DNA from: Bacteroidales bacterium
Lineage (GTDB): Bacteria; Bacteroidota; Bacteroidia; Bacteroidales; UBA932
NCBI GenBank assembly: GCA_017415715.1
Contig: JAFQFD010000019.1
Location: forward strand, 43,655-107,654
Reading direction: 5' to 3'
Length of the DNA: 64,000 nucleotides
Shown here: positions 15,769-23,563 of the stretch, piece after piece
How positions within the stretch are numbered: the stretch's first letter is position 1
Layout: each line of letters begins with the position of its first letter
Made by a program: the position numbers and the translations under genes
The notes under the pieces: generated by a model
The model's database searches: none
Told to the model about the DNA's origin: nothing
The model's input: only the letters and a program-made list of their open reading frames with translations

Positions 15769-16197
15769 ATGGATAAGAAAGGTTTTGTACATATCGGTTA
15801 CAGGCATCTCAACGATGCGATGAAGAGAGTCATCACAGTTCCATCAGGATTCTCGTTCGTGATGTTTGATGACATTGTCTACAGTATTCAGACGCTGGAG
15901 AAGGGAGAATTGATCCATGACTTTGGCAAGAGTGGTACTATCATAATGGATGAGTATGGACGGCACTGGTTCCGTCGTTTGTTCGCAGCGGGAGACATGG
16001 AAACGTTCGAGACGTATGAGCCGCTGCCGGCTGAAGTCGTTTCCGAAGAATACGTGGCGAAGAGGATTCCTGACATGATGATATATCCTTTCGTAAGGCT
16101 GGACCGTGCGCGAGAGCTGGTCGAGATCTATGAGGCCAGTCCGGGATGGAGCGATGAGGAGCCGCTGAGGATCCTGGAGATAAACGGAAAAATTTAA
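15769..16197 (+). CDS. uncharacterised protein (142 aa)
   Basis: A soluble protein with no recognised family. The N-terminal half is strand-rich (FVHIGYRHL, VITVPSGFSFVMFDD). The C-terminal half is helical and acidic (AEVVSEEYVAKRIPDMM, LDRARELVEIYEAS). It lies downstream of an NrtR-type operator variant and is followed by a small membrane protein gene on the same strand. Inclusion in the ADP-ribose-related regulon is suggested by the operator only. Confidence 0.65.
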   Translation: MDKKGFVHIGYRHLNDAMKRVITVPSGFSFVMFDDIVYSIQTLEKGELIHDFGKSGTIIMDEYGRHWFRRLFAAGDMETFETYEPLPAEVVSEEYVAKRIPDMMIYPFVRLDRARELVEIYEASPGWSDEEPLRILEINGKI

Positions 16198-16273
16198 GGC
16201 GAAGTTGAAATTTATGTGATAGGTATAGCAGATCGTCTGGCTACTGGTGCGAAAACATTTAAAGAATATAGCT

Positions 16274-16489
16274 ATGATTGATTCAGACCTCATTGCGGCT
16301 TTCCTTGAAGGTAAGACGACAAAAGACCAGACGATGGAGCTGCTTAGGGCGATGAGTGTGTCGGGTGTGCTGTTCAATACGGTAGTTGCGGCCGCTGTGA
16401 TCACCTCAAAAGCCTGCCTAAAGAAAAGAAGAGAAGAAGATGAAAGGAACAAGCAAAGAAACTTAGAAGGAAAATTGAACCTTATATAA
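16274..16489 (+). CDS. small membrane protein with anti-sigma-like N terminus (71 aa)
   Basis: From ATG 16274 the protein reads MIDSDLIAAFLEGKTTKDQT. This short helical module resembles the start of Bacteroidota anti-sigma proteins (compare ARFFEGRTTSEE in the FecR protein at 62340). One transmembrane segment follows (about 31-48), then a very basic and acidic tail. It lies about 300 bp before a divergent sigma-like gene, so it may be its membrane anchor. An upstream start at 16247 would add nine residues. Family and role are inferred from pattern only. Confidence 0.55.
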   Translation: MIDSDLIAAFLEGKTTKDQTMELLRAMSVSGVLFNTVVAAAVITSKACLKKRREEDERNKQRNLEGKLNLI

Positions 16490-16571
16490 TATAAAGAATT
16501 AATTCATAAGTAGTTAATAAGAATATAGAGCCCCACAAACAATTAGTTTTTAACGTTAAAAAGATTGTAGT

Positions 16572-16625
16572 ATGACAAATTGGATGACATGGTTGAACCG
16601 CTCAGTGAAGGAGCATCCGCTTTGA
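16572..16625 (+). other. very short open frame (17 aa), doubtful
   Basis: ATG 16572 to TGA 16625, reading MTNWMTWLNRSVKEHPL. It is amphipathic with two Trp. It lies in the 300-bp gap between the small membrane protein and the sigma-like gene. It may be a leader peptide or chance. Confidence 0.2.
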
Positions 16626-16643
16626 GTTGGAAACCTATAAAAG

Positions 16644-16763
16644 ATGGATTTGATTAAGATTTTAAGATTTGGATCAGTAAGGCATAAGCCAAAACAGGGT
16701 CGGGTCCTAGGGACAGGCTCTGAGGAATTGTCAGGGATAGCTGGCTTTCCTGAAGAAACATAA
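16644..16763 (+). CDS. possible small protein (39 aa) upstream of sigma-like gene
   Basis: A short open frame from ATG 16644 (MDLIKILRFGSVRHKPKQGR) to TAA 16763. It has a basic N-terminal half and a polar C-terminal half, with no membrane segment. It ends 28 nt before the sigma-like gene. No family is recognised. The gap otherwise holds no gene, and a chance frame cannot be excluded. Confidence 0.3.
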   Translation: MDLIKILRFGSVRHKPKQGRVLGTGSEELSGIAGFPEET

Positions 16764-16791
16764 TTATTAACTTTCCTAATATGGGGCTATT

Positions 16792-17826
16792 ATGGAAACT
16801 ACTTTTGAAAAATCGGCGCCGCAGCCGTCACCTGCGGCAGACCTGGCTTTTGTCAGGCGTCTGATGGAGGATGCAGATTTTGCCAAGTACTACTTCCTTG
16901 AGGATACGGACTTTGGCGAGAAGTGCAAGACCGCATCAAATATCGTCAATCGTGCCTACATCGACAAGCCGTACAGCAATGAAGGCGAGATCCGTGCAGT
17001 TCTCTACATGTACTTCTGCCAGAACCCCGGCAAGCCGCCTCTTGCCACCTTCAAGGCGGAGGCGTCCTTTGATACCTGGTTCTGGGGAACGAAGAAGGGT
17101 GCGGCAATGCGTCAGGTGTTCCGATACTATGACTCGATGGGCTTTGTAAGACCACGCCGCCTCAGCTCTGGAAACACGAAGCTGCGCATCCTTCACCTTC
17201 CGCTTGAAAAAAGGGAGTATATTGTTGACCTTGTGGCAGTGCCGGATTTTCATGAGGTGCTCGTGAAGGTCTATGTGGAGAAGAAGAAGCTGGATGTCGT
17301 ACGCGAAGAAATGGGTTATCCGGTGGCCGAGCCTAGTAAACAGGACGAGTTCAAGACGCTTCTCTCTTCGGCCAAAACGGCTCTCCGCGAGATGATCATA
17401 GAGACCGAGGATAAGGAACTCATCAACGAGGCATTGTGGACAAGCATCCGTCCCTTCAAGACCCGTGTCGAGGATCTCGTCATTCCTGAAGTTGCAGATG
17501 AGACGAGTCCAAGGACTCAGGTCTTCCGTGAGGCGCTGAAGGATTTGTATGGAATCAATCACAGACATCCTCTGTATCTTGCGCATCTGGAGAATTTCGT
17601 ACACAAGCTTGCCGAGGATATCAAGCCAAAGGACTGGAAGGGCGTCAACTGGGAGCGTGATGCTGATATCTGGCTCGCACGATTCCTTGATGACACTCCT
17701 GCAAAAGAGCTCGCCAAGCAGTACGGCATAAGGAGCACTGCTGTGGACAACATCAAGTCGAGGTTCGAGGCAAGGATCGTCAGACATCTCAAGAAGAAGA
17801 TGAAGTCATATCTCCGTGAGGCTTAG
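16792..17826 (+). CDS. divergent sigma-70-like protein (344 aa)
   Basis: The protein is longer than normal ECF sigma factors (about 200) but shows the same order of parts. Residues about 70-115 (GKPPLATF, ASFDTWFWGTKKGAAMRQVF) align by eye with the sigma factor at 2949 (GKIPLANF, TLTFWLKRVAINHCKRK), i.e. region 2. A long helical insert follows. The C terminus (about 300-335) is a helix-turn-helix-like segment, AKELAKQYGIRSTAVDNIKS, resembling region 4. It follows a small membrane protein with an anti-sigma-like module and precedes the kinase-AAA gene. It is probably a regulator of transcription; sigma activity itself is not certain. Confidence 0.6.
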   Translation: METTFEKSAPQPSPAADLAFVRRLMEDADFAKYYFLEDTDFGEKCKTASNIVNRAYIDKPYSNEGEIRAVLYMYFCQNPGKPPLATFKAEASFDTWFWGTKKGAAMRQVFRYYDSMGFVRPRRLSSGNTKLRILHLPLEKREYIVDLVAVPDFHEVLVKVYVEKKKLDVVREEMGYPVAEPSKQDEFKTLLSSAKTALREMIIETEDKELINEALWTSIRPFKTRVEDLVIPEVADETSPRTQVFREALKDLYGINHRHPLYLAHLENFVHKLAEDIKPKDWKGVNWERDADIWLARFLDDTPAKELAKQYGIRSTAVDNIKSRFEARIVRHLKKKMKSYLREA

Positions 17827-17832
17827 AAGATC

Positions 17833-17859
17833 AGAAGGATGCCGGGAAGGCATCCTTCT
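17833..17859 (+). terminator. hairpin after sigma-like gene
   Basis: AGAAGGATGCC (17833-17843) pairs with GGCATCCTTCT (17849-17859) over a five-base loop, 7 nt after the stop. No T-run follows, so termination may be partial. Confidence 0.6.
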
Positions 17860-17959
17860 ACGTTATATACAGGAGAAAATTAATGGGTACCCCTATGTTT
17901 GTCCGATAGATTAGGGCCATGGTCAGTCTCCTCTATTTTGTAAGCAATCTGACAGCAAT

Positions 17960-19735
17960 ATGAATTACACATTGACAATAGGACAGAATATAGAGGGCTA
18001 CAGGGTGATGGAGTACTGTAAGACCTACGGCCTTAACAACGCGGAGAGCTATAAGGTGGTTGGGCCGGACGGCCGGCCGGCGCTCATGAAGATAATTCTT
18101 GACGGATGCTACTCAGCGGAATTCACGGAAGAGGTTTGTGACCTGATGAAGAGCAGGTATTCCATGCCTGTGCTCAAGGATGCGGGCGTTATTACCGTCG
18201 ATTCCCTTGAGTACCGATATGTCGTCAGGGAGATAGGCAGGGGAACGAAGCTGTCGGAGATTCTGGCATCCGGGGTCATCTACTCATGGGAGGATGCCGT
18301 GAGGATAGTGTCCCAGGTGCTCGATGCCCTTGAGATGCTGCATCTGGCCGGAGTGATTCACAACGACATCACCCCTGAGAACGTTATCATTGATGACTTC
18401 AAGGCGACCCTGATCGGTTTCGGTCATCTCTCCAGGGCGTGTTTCGGAAGAGCGCGCTTCATGGTGAAGGACCTCGATCCATGGTATATGGCTCCGGAGA
18501 CGGGGAGGGGACGGTTCGACGAGAGGTCCGACCTGTTCTCCGTCGGGGCGCTGCTGTACAGGATGGTGTTCGGCATGGAGCCGTGGAGAGCGGGCAGCCC
18601 GGAAGTCCTCTCGATGGGCGATCTGAGGGAGCTCCGCAGGAAGCCGCTTCGTGACCTCAGCAAGAAGCTTGGGCCGGAGATTGACGAACACTCCCTGTCA
18701 GTGCTCTGCGGGATGCTTGAACCGGACTACGAGAAACGTTACGGGACAGCTACGGAGATACTCTGCAGACTTTCCGCAACGTTGGTTACTGCAGACGAAG
18801 AGGATGATGATGAAGAAGAGGTTGGGGCAGATGTTGCGGACTTACAGCCTGATGTCGAGTCGGTAGGAATCGTGGGACAGGAGGATCCGTCCAAACCCAG
18901 AGGTTTTGCCGCGATAGCTGGAATGGATGACGTCAAGGCACTGCTTACCGACGAGGTCCTTTATGTGCTGGAGAATCCTGAGAAGGTACGCAGGTACAGG
19001 CTCAAGGTTCCTAACGGAATGCTGTTCTTCGGGCCTCCTGGCTGCGGCAAGACCTATATAGCCGAGAACCTGGCCTACGAGAGCCGTCTGAACTTCATGA
19101 TGGTGAAGGCTTCTGATATAGGTAGCACCTTCGTTCATGGAACCCAGGGCAAGATCAGGGAACTCTTTGACAAGGCGGCGGCGACCGCACCGACCATCCT
19201 ATGCTTCGATGAGCTTGACGGCATGGTACCGGACAGGTCGAAGGTGACGAGCGAGGCCATAGCCGGAGAAGTGAACGAGTTCCTGACGCAGCTGAACGGA
19301 TGCTCGGAAAGGGGGATATTCGTTATCGGTACAACAAACAGGCCGGAGATGATAGATCCTGCCATCTTGAGGAGCGGGCGAATGGATCATCTGATCTACA
19401 TACCGATGCCCGACAGGGAAGCCCGAAGGGAGCTGTTCAGGATACATCTTGATGGCAGGCCGACGGAAGATGACATTGACACGGATGCTCTGGCAAGGAT
19501 GACTGACGGGTATGTGGCCAGTGACATAGAGCTTATCGTCAACAAGACGGCTCTCGTGTCCGCCAGAGACGATGTACCCATCAGCCAGCGGCGTCTTGAG
19601 GAGAGGATAGGGATCACGCGAAGGTCCGTATCAGAGTCGGAGCGTGCCGCCTACGAGTCGGTCTGTAGGGAGATCCTCTCTGCTCCACGGACGGAGGAGA
19701 AGAAAAGGATAGGGTTCAAAACATCATTAATCTAA
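17960..19735 (+). CDS. protein kinase domain fused to classical AAA ATPase
   Basis: The 591-residue protein has a Ser/Thr-kinase-like domain (1-275): Lys44 in ALMKI, HNDITPEN (134-141, catalytic Asp136 and Asn141 kept), a DFG position that reads GFG (153-155), APE (178-180) and ERSDLFSVG. The glycine loop is poor. With the DFG Asp missing, it may be a weak kinase or a pseudokinase. An acidic linker (280-300) leads to a p97/FtsH-type AAA domain: Walker A GPPGCGKT (358-365), Walker B ILCFDELD (413-420), TTN sensor, and Arg fingers in RSGRMD. No membrane segment is visible. It probably remodels or unfolds partner proteins under kinase-like control. A YbjN-like gene follows 5 nt later. PP2C and vWA genes lie nearby. 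Confidence 0.9.
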   Translation: MNYTLTIGQNIEGYRVMEYCKTYGLNNAESYKVVGPDGRPALMKIILDGCYSAEFTEEVCDLMKSRYSMPVLKDAGVITVDSLEYRYVVREIGRGTKLSEILASGVIYSWEDAVRIVSQVLDALEMLHLAGVIHNDITPENVIIDDFKATLIGFGHLSRACFGRARFMVKDLDPWYMAPETGRGRFDERSDLFSVGALLYRMVFGMEPWRAGSPEVLSMGDLRELRRKPLRDLSKKLGPEIDEHSLSVLCGMLEPDYEKRYGTATEILCRLSATLVTADEEDDDEEEVGADVADLQPDVESVGIVGQEDPSKPRGFAAIAGMDDVKALLTDEVLYVLENPEKVRRYRLKVPNGMLFFGPPGCGKTYIAENLAYESRLNFMMVKASDIGSTFVHGTQGKIRELFDKAAATAPTILCFDELDGMVPDRSKVTSEAIAGEVNEFLTQLNGCSERGIFVIGTTNRPEMIDPAILRSGRMDHLIYIPMPDREARRELFRIHLDGRPTEDDIDTDALARMTDGYVASDIELIVNKTALVSARDDVPISQRRLEERIGITRRSVSESERAAYESVCREILSAPRTEEKKRIGFKTSLI

Positions 19736-19740
19736 AGAGT

Positions 19741-20121
19741 ATGAAGACAAAGGAAAGAATTCTAGACGCATTGAAAAGACTGGGCCTCCAGCCTGATGAT
19801 GACGGTGACCAGGTAACGTTCCGTTATCAGATGTCCAATTACGTATTCTTCGTTGATGAGGACGATGAATGCTATATGGCGTTCTATATCCCATGCATAT
19901 ATGAGGTTACGGAGGAGAATGAGGTGGTGGTGCTCAAGGCTATCAATGAATGCAACCTGCACATGAAGACCGCCAAATTGGTCAGCTCCAACGGAAATGT
20001 ATGGGCGGCGTATGAGGTCCATGTCCCTGAAGAAGGTGGTCTTGAGGACTTCGTAGGGCGCGCCGTAGGATGCCTGTACCAGTCAGCTATCTGCTTCGAC
20101 CAGGAGATCAAGAATATTTGA
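19741..20121 (+). CDS. YbjN-like / CesT-fold small protein (126 aa)
   Basis: The small acidic protein has the strand-helix pattern of YbjN and type III secretion chaperone-like domains: YVFFVDEDDECYMAFYIP, VVVLKAINECNLHMKTAKL, then a strand pair and a C-terminal helix (FVGRAVGCLYQSAICFDQEI). It starts 5 nt after the kinase-AAA stop, so it is surely co-transcribed with it. Such proteins often act as chaperones or adaptors, so it may serve the AAA protein. The fold call is by pattern only. Confidence 0.65.
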   Translation: MKTKERILDALKRLGLQPDDDGDQVTFRYQMSNYVFFVDEDDECYMAFYIPCIYEVTEENEVVVLKAINECNLHMKTAKLVSSNGNVWAAYEVHVPEEGGLEDFVGRAVGCLYQSAICFDQEIKNI

Positions 20122-20122
20122 T

Positions 20123-20173
20123 CGATGTGCCGTCTATCCCTGGGTGCAATGGGATAGCCCCGGCGGCACATCG
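20123..20173 (+). other. nested RNA hairpin after the kinase-AAA operon
   Basis: CGATGTGCCG (20123-20132) pairs with CGGCACATCG (20164-20173). Inside, CTATCCC (20134-20140) pairs with GGGATAG (20151-20157). It begins right after the YbjN-like stop and has no T-run. A G-rich second hairpin follows (about 20179-20198). It could be a processing or stability element, an attenuator, or the leader of the next gene. Confidence 0.6.
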
Positions 20174-20254
20174 CCGATCCTCCTCCGGTAGGGGGAGGGA
20201 CGGCTTAAAGGTTGATTCGCTCGCGAAGCATGAAAAAGATAAATTAAAACCGTT

Positions 20255-20857
20255 ATGATTACTTTGGAAGAAAAGAATATGCTGGCCCGTAGAAGGGTGG
20301 AGTACTGTGATAACACCATGCTTGTGTTCAGGTATCTCAAGCTGTTGGAGAAGGATCCGGACTGGAGGTTCAGGTCGCTAGTCGGCTATCATCTGATGAG
20401 AAAGTTCCTTGATGACGAGACTTTCACGCCGACACAGGCACTCGAGATGGAGAATGTGCGGAGACCCTTGTGTGGTAAGTATTGGAAACTCCCTCTTTGT
20501 GCCATGTTCCCAGCCTCTCAGGTGGAAGAGAGTTCCAGTGTTGACTTTGTTTTTGATTCCTATGACACATATCTCATCAACCTCTGCTCCTTTGTGGAAG
20601 AGGCGCCCGTAATAGGATTCCGCTACGTATGCGAGGATGTGATGTCCGGGACACAGATCATAAAGGGCCTGGTGCCTCATGATGACCCGAGGCTGTCGGA
20701 AAGGTATCCCAGATGGGAATTCTATCAGGTAGACAGGTCGCGGACAGATGATATGACTGCGATGTTTTCTGTAGAGTTCGCTAATGTGCACAGGGTGGAG
20801 ATCGCTCACCTTTCGAAGGAGGATGACTGCTTTCACAGAATTTTCAACTCAAATTGA
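20255..20857 (+). CDS. uncharacterised protein (200 aa)
   Basis: No recognised family. The first 60 residues are helical and charged (EEKNMLARRRVEYCDNTMLV). The middle is richer in hydrophobic strands (SVDFVFDSYDTYLINLCSF). There is no signal peptide or membrane segment. Its stop lies 14 nt before the next gene's chosen ATG, so the two are probably co-transcribed. It is preceded by the structured 130-bp gap after the kinase-AAA operon. Presence in this island is the only clue to role. Confidence 0.65.
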   Translation: MITLEEKNMLARRRVEYCDNTMLVFRYLKLLEKDPDWRFRSLVGYHLMRKFLDDETFTPTQALEMENVRRPLCGKYWKLPLCAMFPASQVEESSSVDFVFDSYDTYLINLCSFVEEAPVIGFRYVCEDVMSGTQIIKGLVPHDDPRLSERYPRWEFYQVDRSRTDDMTAMFSVEFANVHRVEIAHLSKEDDCFHRIFNSN

Positions 20858-20871
20858 TACAGTCTTTAACT

Positions 20872-21480
20872 ATGGAGGATAATGTAATGTATGACGCAAT
20901 GATTGCCGGTGCTACTGCATCCCTGATCGCCATGAGCCATAGCGGGATCGTAAGCGATAACTTCGATACGTTCCATGGTCTTATGGTATTCTCATTCAAT
21001 GACATGAAGTTTCTTGAGGATCTTGGCCGTCTGAGACCGGGCGGCCAGGTCACAAGAGGTATCAGGCTTACTCCGAAGAATGATGCCGTATGCTTTGCCA
21101 CCAGACTCTGGTTTAGGGTCAAGAGGTCCTTGTCCAGATGGTGGGACGGATACTATGTAAGCATTGGGATCAACCTCAGGGAATCGGACAAGAATGTAAC
21201 CGGTATCCGTAAGCTTGAGATCTCGCGTCTGGCTGTGGGAGGCATTGAGGATATCTGCCAGAAGATAAATGCCGATGGATTCAGGGAGGATTGTCTTGAG
21301 CGTCTGACCGAACATGTATACTCTTCTTGTTATGAGTCTGTCTACGGCCTTATGGGATACCCTCCCGAGCATGAACTGAAGGATGAGCAACAGACTGAGA
21401 AAGTCATTAGGCCTTCACTGCTGATAGACTTCGGTTCGGCCCTCAGCTCGGTATCTATTGATATCCTGCAAGACGAATAA
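20872..21480 (+). CDS. uncharacterised protein (202 aa)
   Basis: A soluble protein with no recognised family. I start at ATG 20872 (MEDNVMYDAMIAGATASLIA), because the longer frame begins with TTG inside the previous gene. It has a hydrophobic N-terminal helix, a basic middle (RLWFRVKRSLSRWW) and an acidic C terminus. A strong terminator follows 27 nt after the stop. It pairs with the 200-residue gene before it. Confidence 0.65.
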   Translation: MEDNVMYDAMIAGATASLIAMSHSGIVSDNFDTFHGLMVFSFNDMKFLEDLGRLRPGGQVTRGIRLTPKNDAVCFATRLWFRVKRSLSRWWDGYYVSIGINLRESDKNVTGIRKLEISRLAVGGIEDICQKINADGFREDCLERLTEHVYSSCYESVYGLMGYPPEHELKDEQQTEKVIRPSLLIDFGSALSSVSIDILQDE

Positions 21481-21506
21481 ACGGGAATTGGCAGAAAAAC
21501 ACAAAA

Positions 21507-21536
21507 AGCGGAGAGAATGCGTCCATTCTCTCCGCT
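21507..21536 (+). terminator. strong intrinsic terminator between convergent genes
   Basis: AGCGGAGAGAATG (21507-21519) and CATTCTCTCCGCT (21524-21536) form a 13-bp stem with a four-base loop. It separates the plus-strand pair from the minus-strand vWA gene. Confidence 0.85.
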
Positions 21537-21682
21537 GCTTTCTTGTCCAATCGCCAGAAAGAAAGCCGAACTGCCGGCCTACGGTCCGGACGGGAAACAA
21601 CCGGCTCCAGCGTTCACGAAACGTCAGGAGCGTTTCTTCCGTGGATACGTTCCCGGAGGTCGTGAGCTCTCCGGGATATGTC

Positions 21683-22318
21683 TTATGCCTCTTCGTCGAA
21701 GAAGTTATTGTTGGCTTCGTCGGCGCTGAAGGTCTTGTCAGCGATGTGGTCATACAGCTTGTCTCTGCTTTTCATGAAGCAGTGAAGCATCTTTTCTGTA
21801 CCTATCGGGGATGCGCAGAATGCCATGGTGTTGGTGATCGAGATCGTCGCTGCAACCTTCTCGACATCCTGGTTGGCTCCGATATAGGCGAATACCCATC
21901 CCTTGCCTTTGAGCTCATCCACAAGAGCTTTGATTGCCTTGCCGGTGTATTCCGACGACGAGTTCTCCTCTCCGTCGGTGATGACGGTCACAAGTACCTT
22001 GTCTTCTGAGCCGACCTTGGGCCTGAGTCTGGTGAGTGCCTGTCCCATCGCGTCATACAGCGGTGTGCAGCATGACGGATTGTAGTCGCTGTCGGTGAGT
22101 TCCTTCACTTCGGATGCCGGAACACAGTCGCAGATGGTCTTGACTGCGTCGCTGTTGAACGACACGAGGGTGACCACGTGCTCCTGGTCTTCGTGCTTCT
22201 TCTGTGCGTTGCTTATGCTCTGAAGTGTTTCGTTCATGCCGTTTAACGCTGCGTTCTTGATGCTCTGCATCGAGCCGCTCTCATCAAGGATGATGAGGTT
22301 GAAAATACGTGTCTGCAT
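21683..22318 (-). CDS. von Willebrand factor A (vWA) domain protein
   Basis: The 211-residue protein is essentially a single vWA domain with an intact metal-ion site: DESGSM (residues 12-17), a conserved Thr in CCTPLYDAM (near 85) and TDGEENSSS (near 114). No signal peptide or membrane segment is present, so it is cytoplasmic. Stand-alone vWA proteins of this type often pair with AAA ATPases, kinases and PP2C phosphatases in bacterial signalling clusters, as here. It is followed upstream on the same strand by a gene with a frameshift at its start. Confidence 0.9.
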   Translation of the reverse strand: MQTRIFNLIILDESGSMQSIKNAALNGMNETLQSISNAQKKHEDQEHVVTLVSFNSDAVKTICDCVPASEVKELTDSDYNPSCCTPLYDAMGQALTRLRPKVGSEDKVLVTVITDGEENSSSEYTGKAIKALVDELKGKGWVFAYIGANQDVEKVAATISITNTMAFCASPIGTEKMLHCFMKSRDKLYDHIADKTFSADEANNNFFDEEA

Positions 22319-22340
22319 ACTATTAGGTGATTATGTTGTG

Positions 22341-23392
22341 TTAATATCTGATCTTTCTAAGTTCTTTGAGTTCCTCGTACAGTCTTGACGTCACCCTGGC
22401 GGTCATCTCCCTGTATGCCTCCCCTCTCTCTTCTCCCAGGCAGATAGCGATCTCCTCACTTACGTCGAGCCACTTGTGCAGCGCTACATCATACAGGCAG
22501 TGCATGTAGAGGATCAGTTCGAAATCGAACGCCTCGCCAAACACCTCCCATGCGAAATCGTAGTCCTTCTCTTTCCATTCCGAAACCACATCCTTGACCA
22601 CGTTCTGGACCCTTATGTTCTTGAATTCCTCCAGCAGACGCTCGTATTTCCGCAGGGATACCTTTGTGCACCTGTCAGGAAACCTGTACTCGCCGTCATG
22701 CCAGAATATTTCTCGTTCAAGTTCTTCCAGACGACGTTCCGACCAGTGTCTAAGATGTCCGTTTATGTCCATAGGCAGGGCGGAGTAGTGTGCCGCCCCG
22801 TACGTGTAGAACGTCATTATGCCGTTCACGGCATTGTTCAGGTCGAACCATTCGCTGTATTCCCTATAGAGAAGTTCTCCCAACGGTTCGCCGTTGTAGA
22901 TCCTCATCAGGCGGATATACTCGTTCGTCGTCCGGTAGACGGCCACGATTGCGTCCTCGTAGGATGCCGTATTTATCTCTGGCTGGTTGCCGTCACTATA
23001 GATGTTCATCAGATGGTTAATTGCTGTGGCTGCGGCGTCTTCGGCATCCTCTTCATAAATGTCCCTGTCGATACTTCTGCCGTATTCCTTCACGTTCTCC
23101 TTCATGGCGAGCGCCCATGCGAGGCCGTCGTCTGCATATTGGATCATGGTCATGGTCTCCATCATCCTGCTCATCAGCCAGTAGGCGTGAGGGGCGGCTT
23201 CGGTCAGTTTATCGTCACCGCTGAACATGAAGTTGGTCGTGGTGTCCACACGACAAGCATCTCGTCCCTTATGCGCATGATGTCCGCTGTGACGCTAGCT
23301 GTCGCTGCGTTTTCTTGGGCATTCAGCCTGTCTGCGTGGTAGCCTCCGGTTAGCAGCATCAGTGCTGCAAGTGCTTTCATTATAGTCTTCAT
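22341..23392 (-). pseudogene. secreted helical protein gene split by a 2-bp frameshift
   Basis: A 302-codon open frame (22341-23249, GTG start) encodes a helical, charged protein of unknown family. A second frame from ATG 23392 encodes a clear signal peptide (MKTIMKALAALMLLTGGYHA) and then QENAATASVTADIMRIRDEM. The two join smoothly as VV-DTTTNFMF if two bases are removed from the CACAC repeat at 23247-23251 (GTGTG on the coding strand). The intact product would be an exported protein of about 348 residues. A slipped microrepeat, phase variation, or a read error would explain it. If the short frame is used alone, the protein lacks its export signal. Confidence 0.6.
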
Positions 23393-23471
23393 ATGCTTTC
23401 AAGTGATTATCTGAGTATAACGGAGCCCGATGTAAGCTCCAATCTATCGCGTGACGCAAGATTTTTATTAA

Positions 23472-23490
23472 TTATGTAAAATATACGCAA
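23472..23490. promoter_or_regulatory. distal NrtR-type operator of the second sirtuin gene
   Basis: TTATGTAAAATATACGCAA, 52 bp before the proximal site. It differs by one base from the site at 15041. Confidence 0.7.
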
Positions 23491-23518
23491 AATCCTTGCT
23501 AATAATGATAATTATCGT

Positions 23519-23542
23519 TAGCTTTGCGTAAAATAAACACAA
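23519..23542 (+). promoter_or_regulatory. -7 box and overlapping operator of the second sirtuin gene
   Basis: TAGCTTTG (23519-23526) is a consensus -7 box. The operator TTGCGTAAAATAAACACAA (23524-23542) begins inside it, in the same phase as at the nrtR-like promoter. Confidence 0.75.
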
Positions 23543-23563
23543 GGGTAATAGCTTAAACTACGT

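Noticed and set aside
23441-23460. CGCGTGACGCAAG near the sirtuin promoter as another operator
   Set aside because: It contains ACGCAA but lacks the N7 spacing and the left arm.
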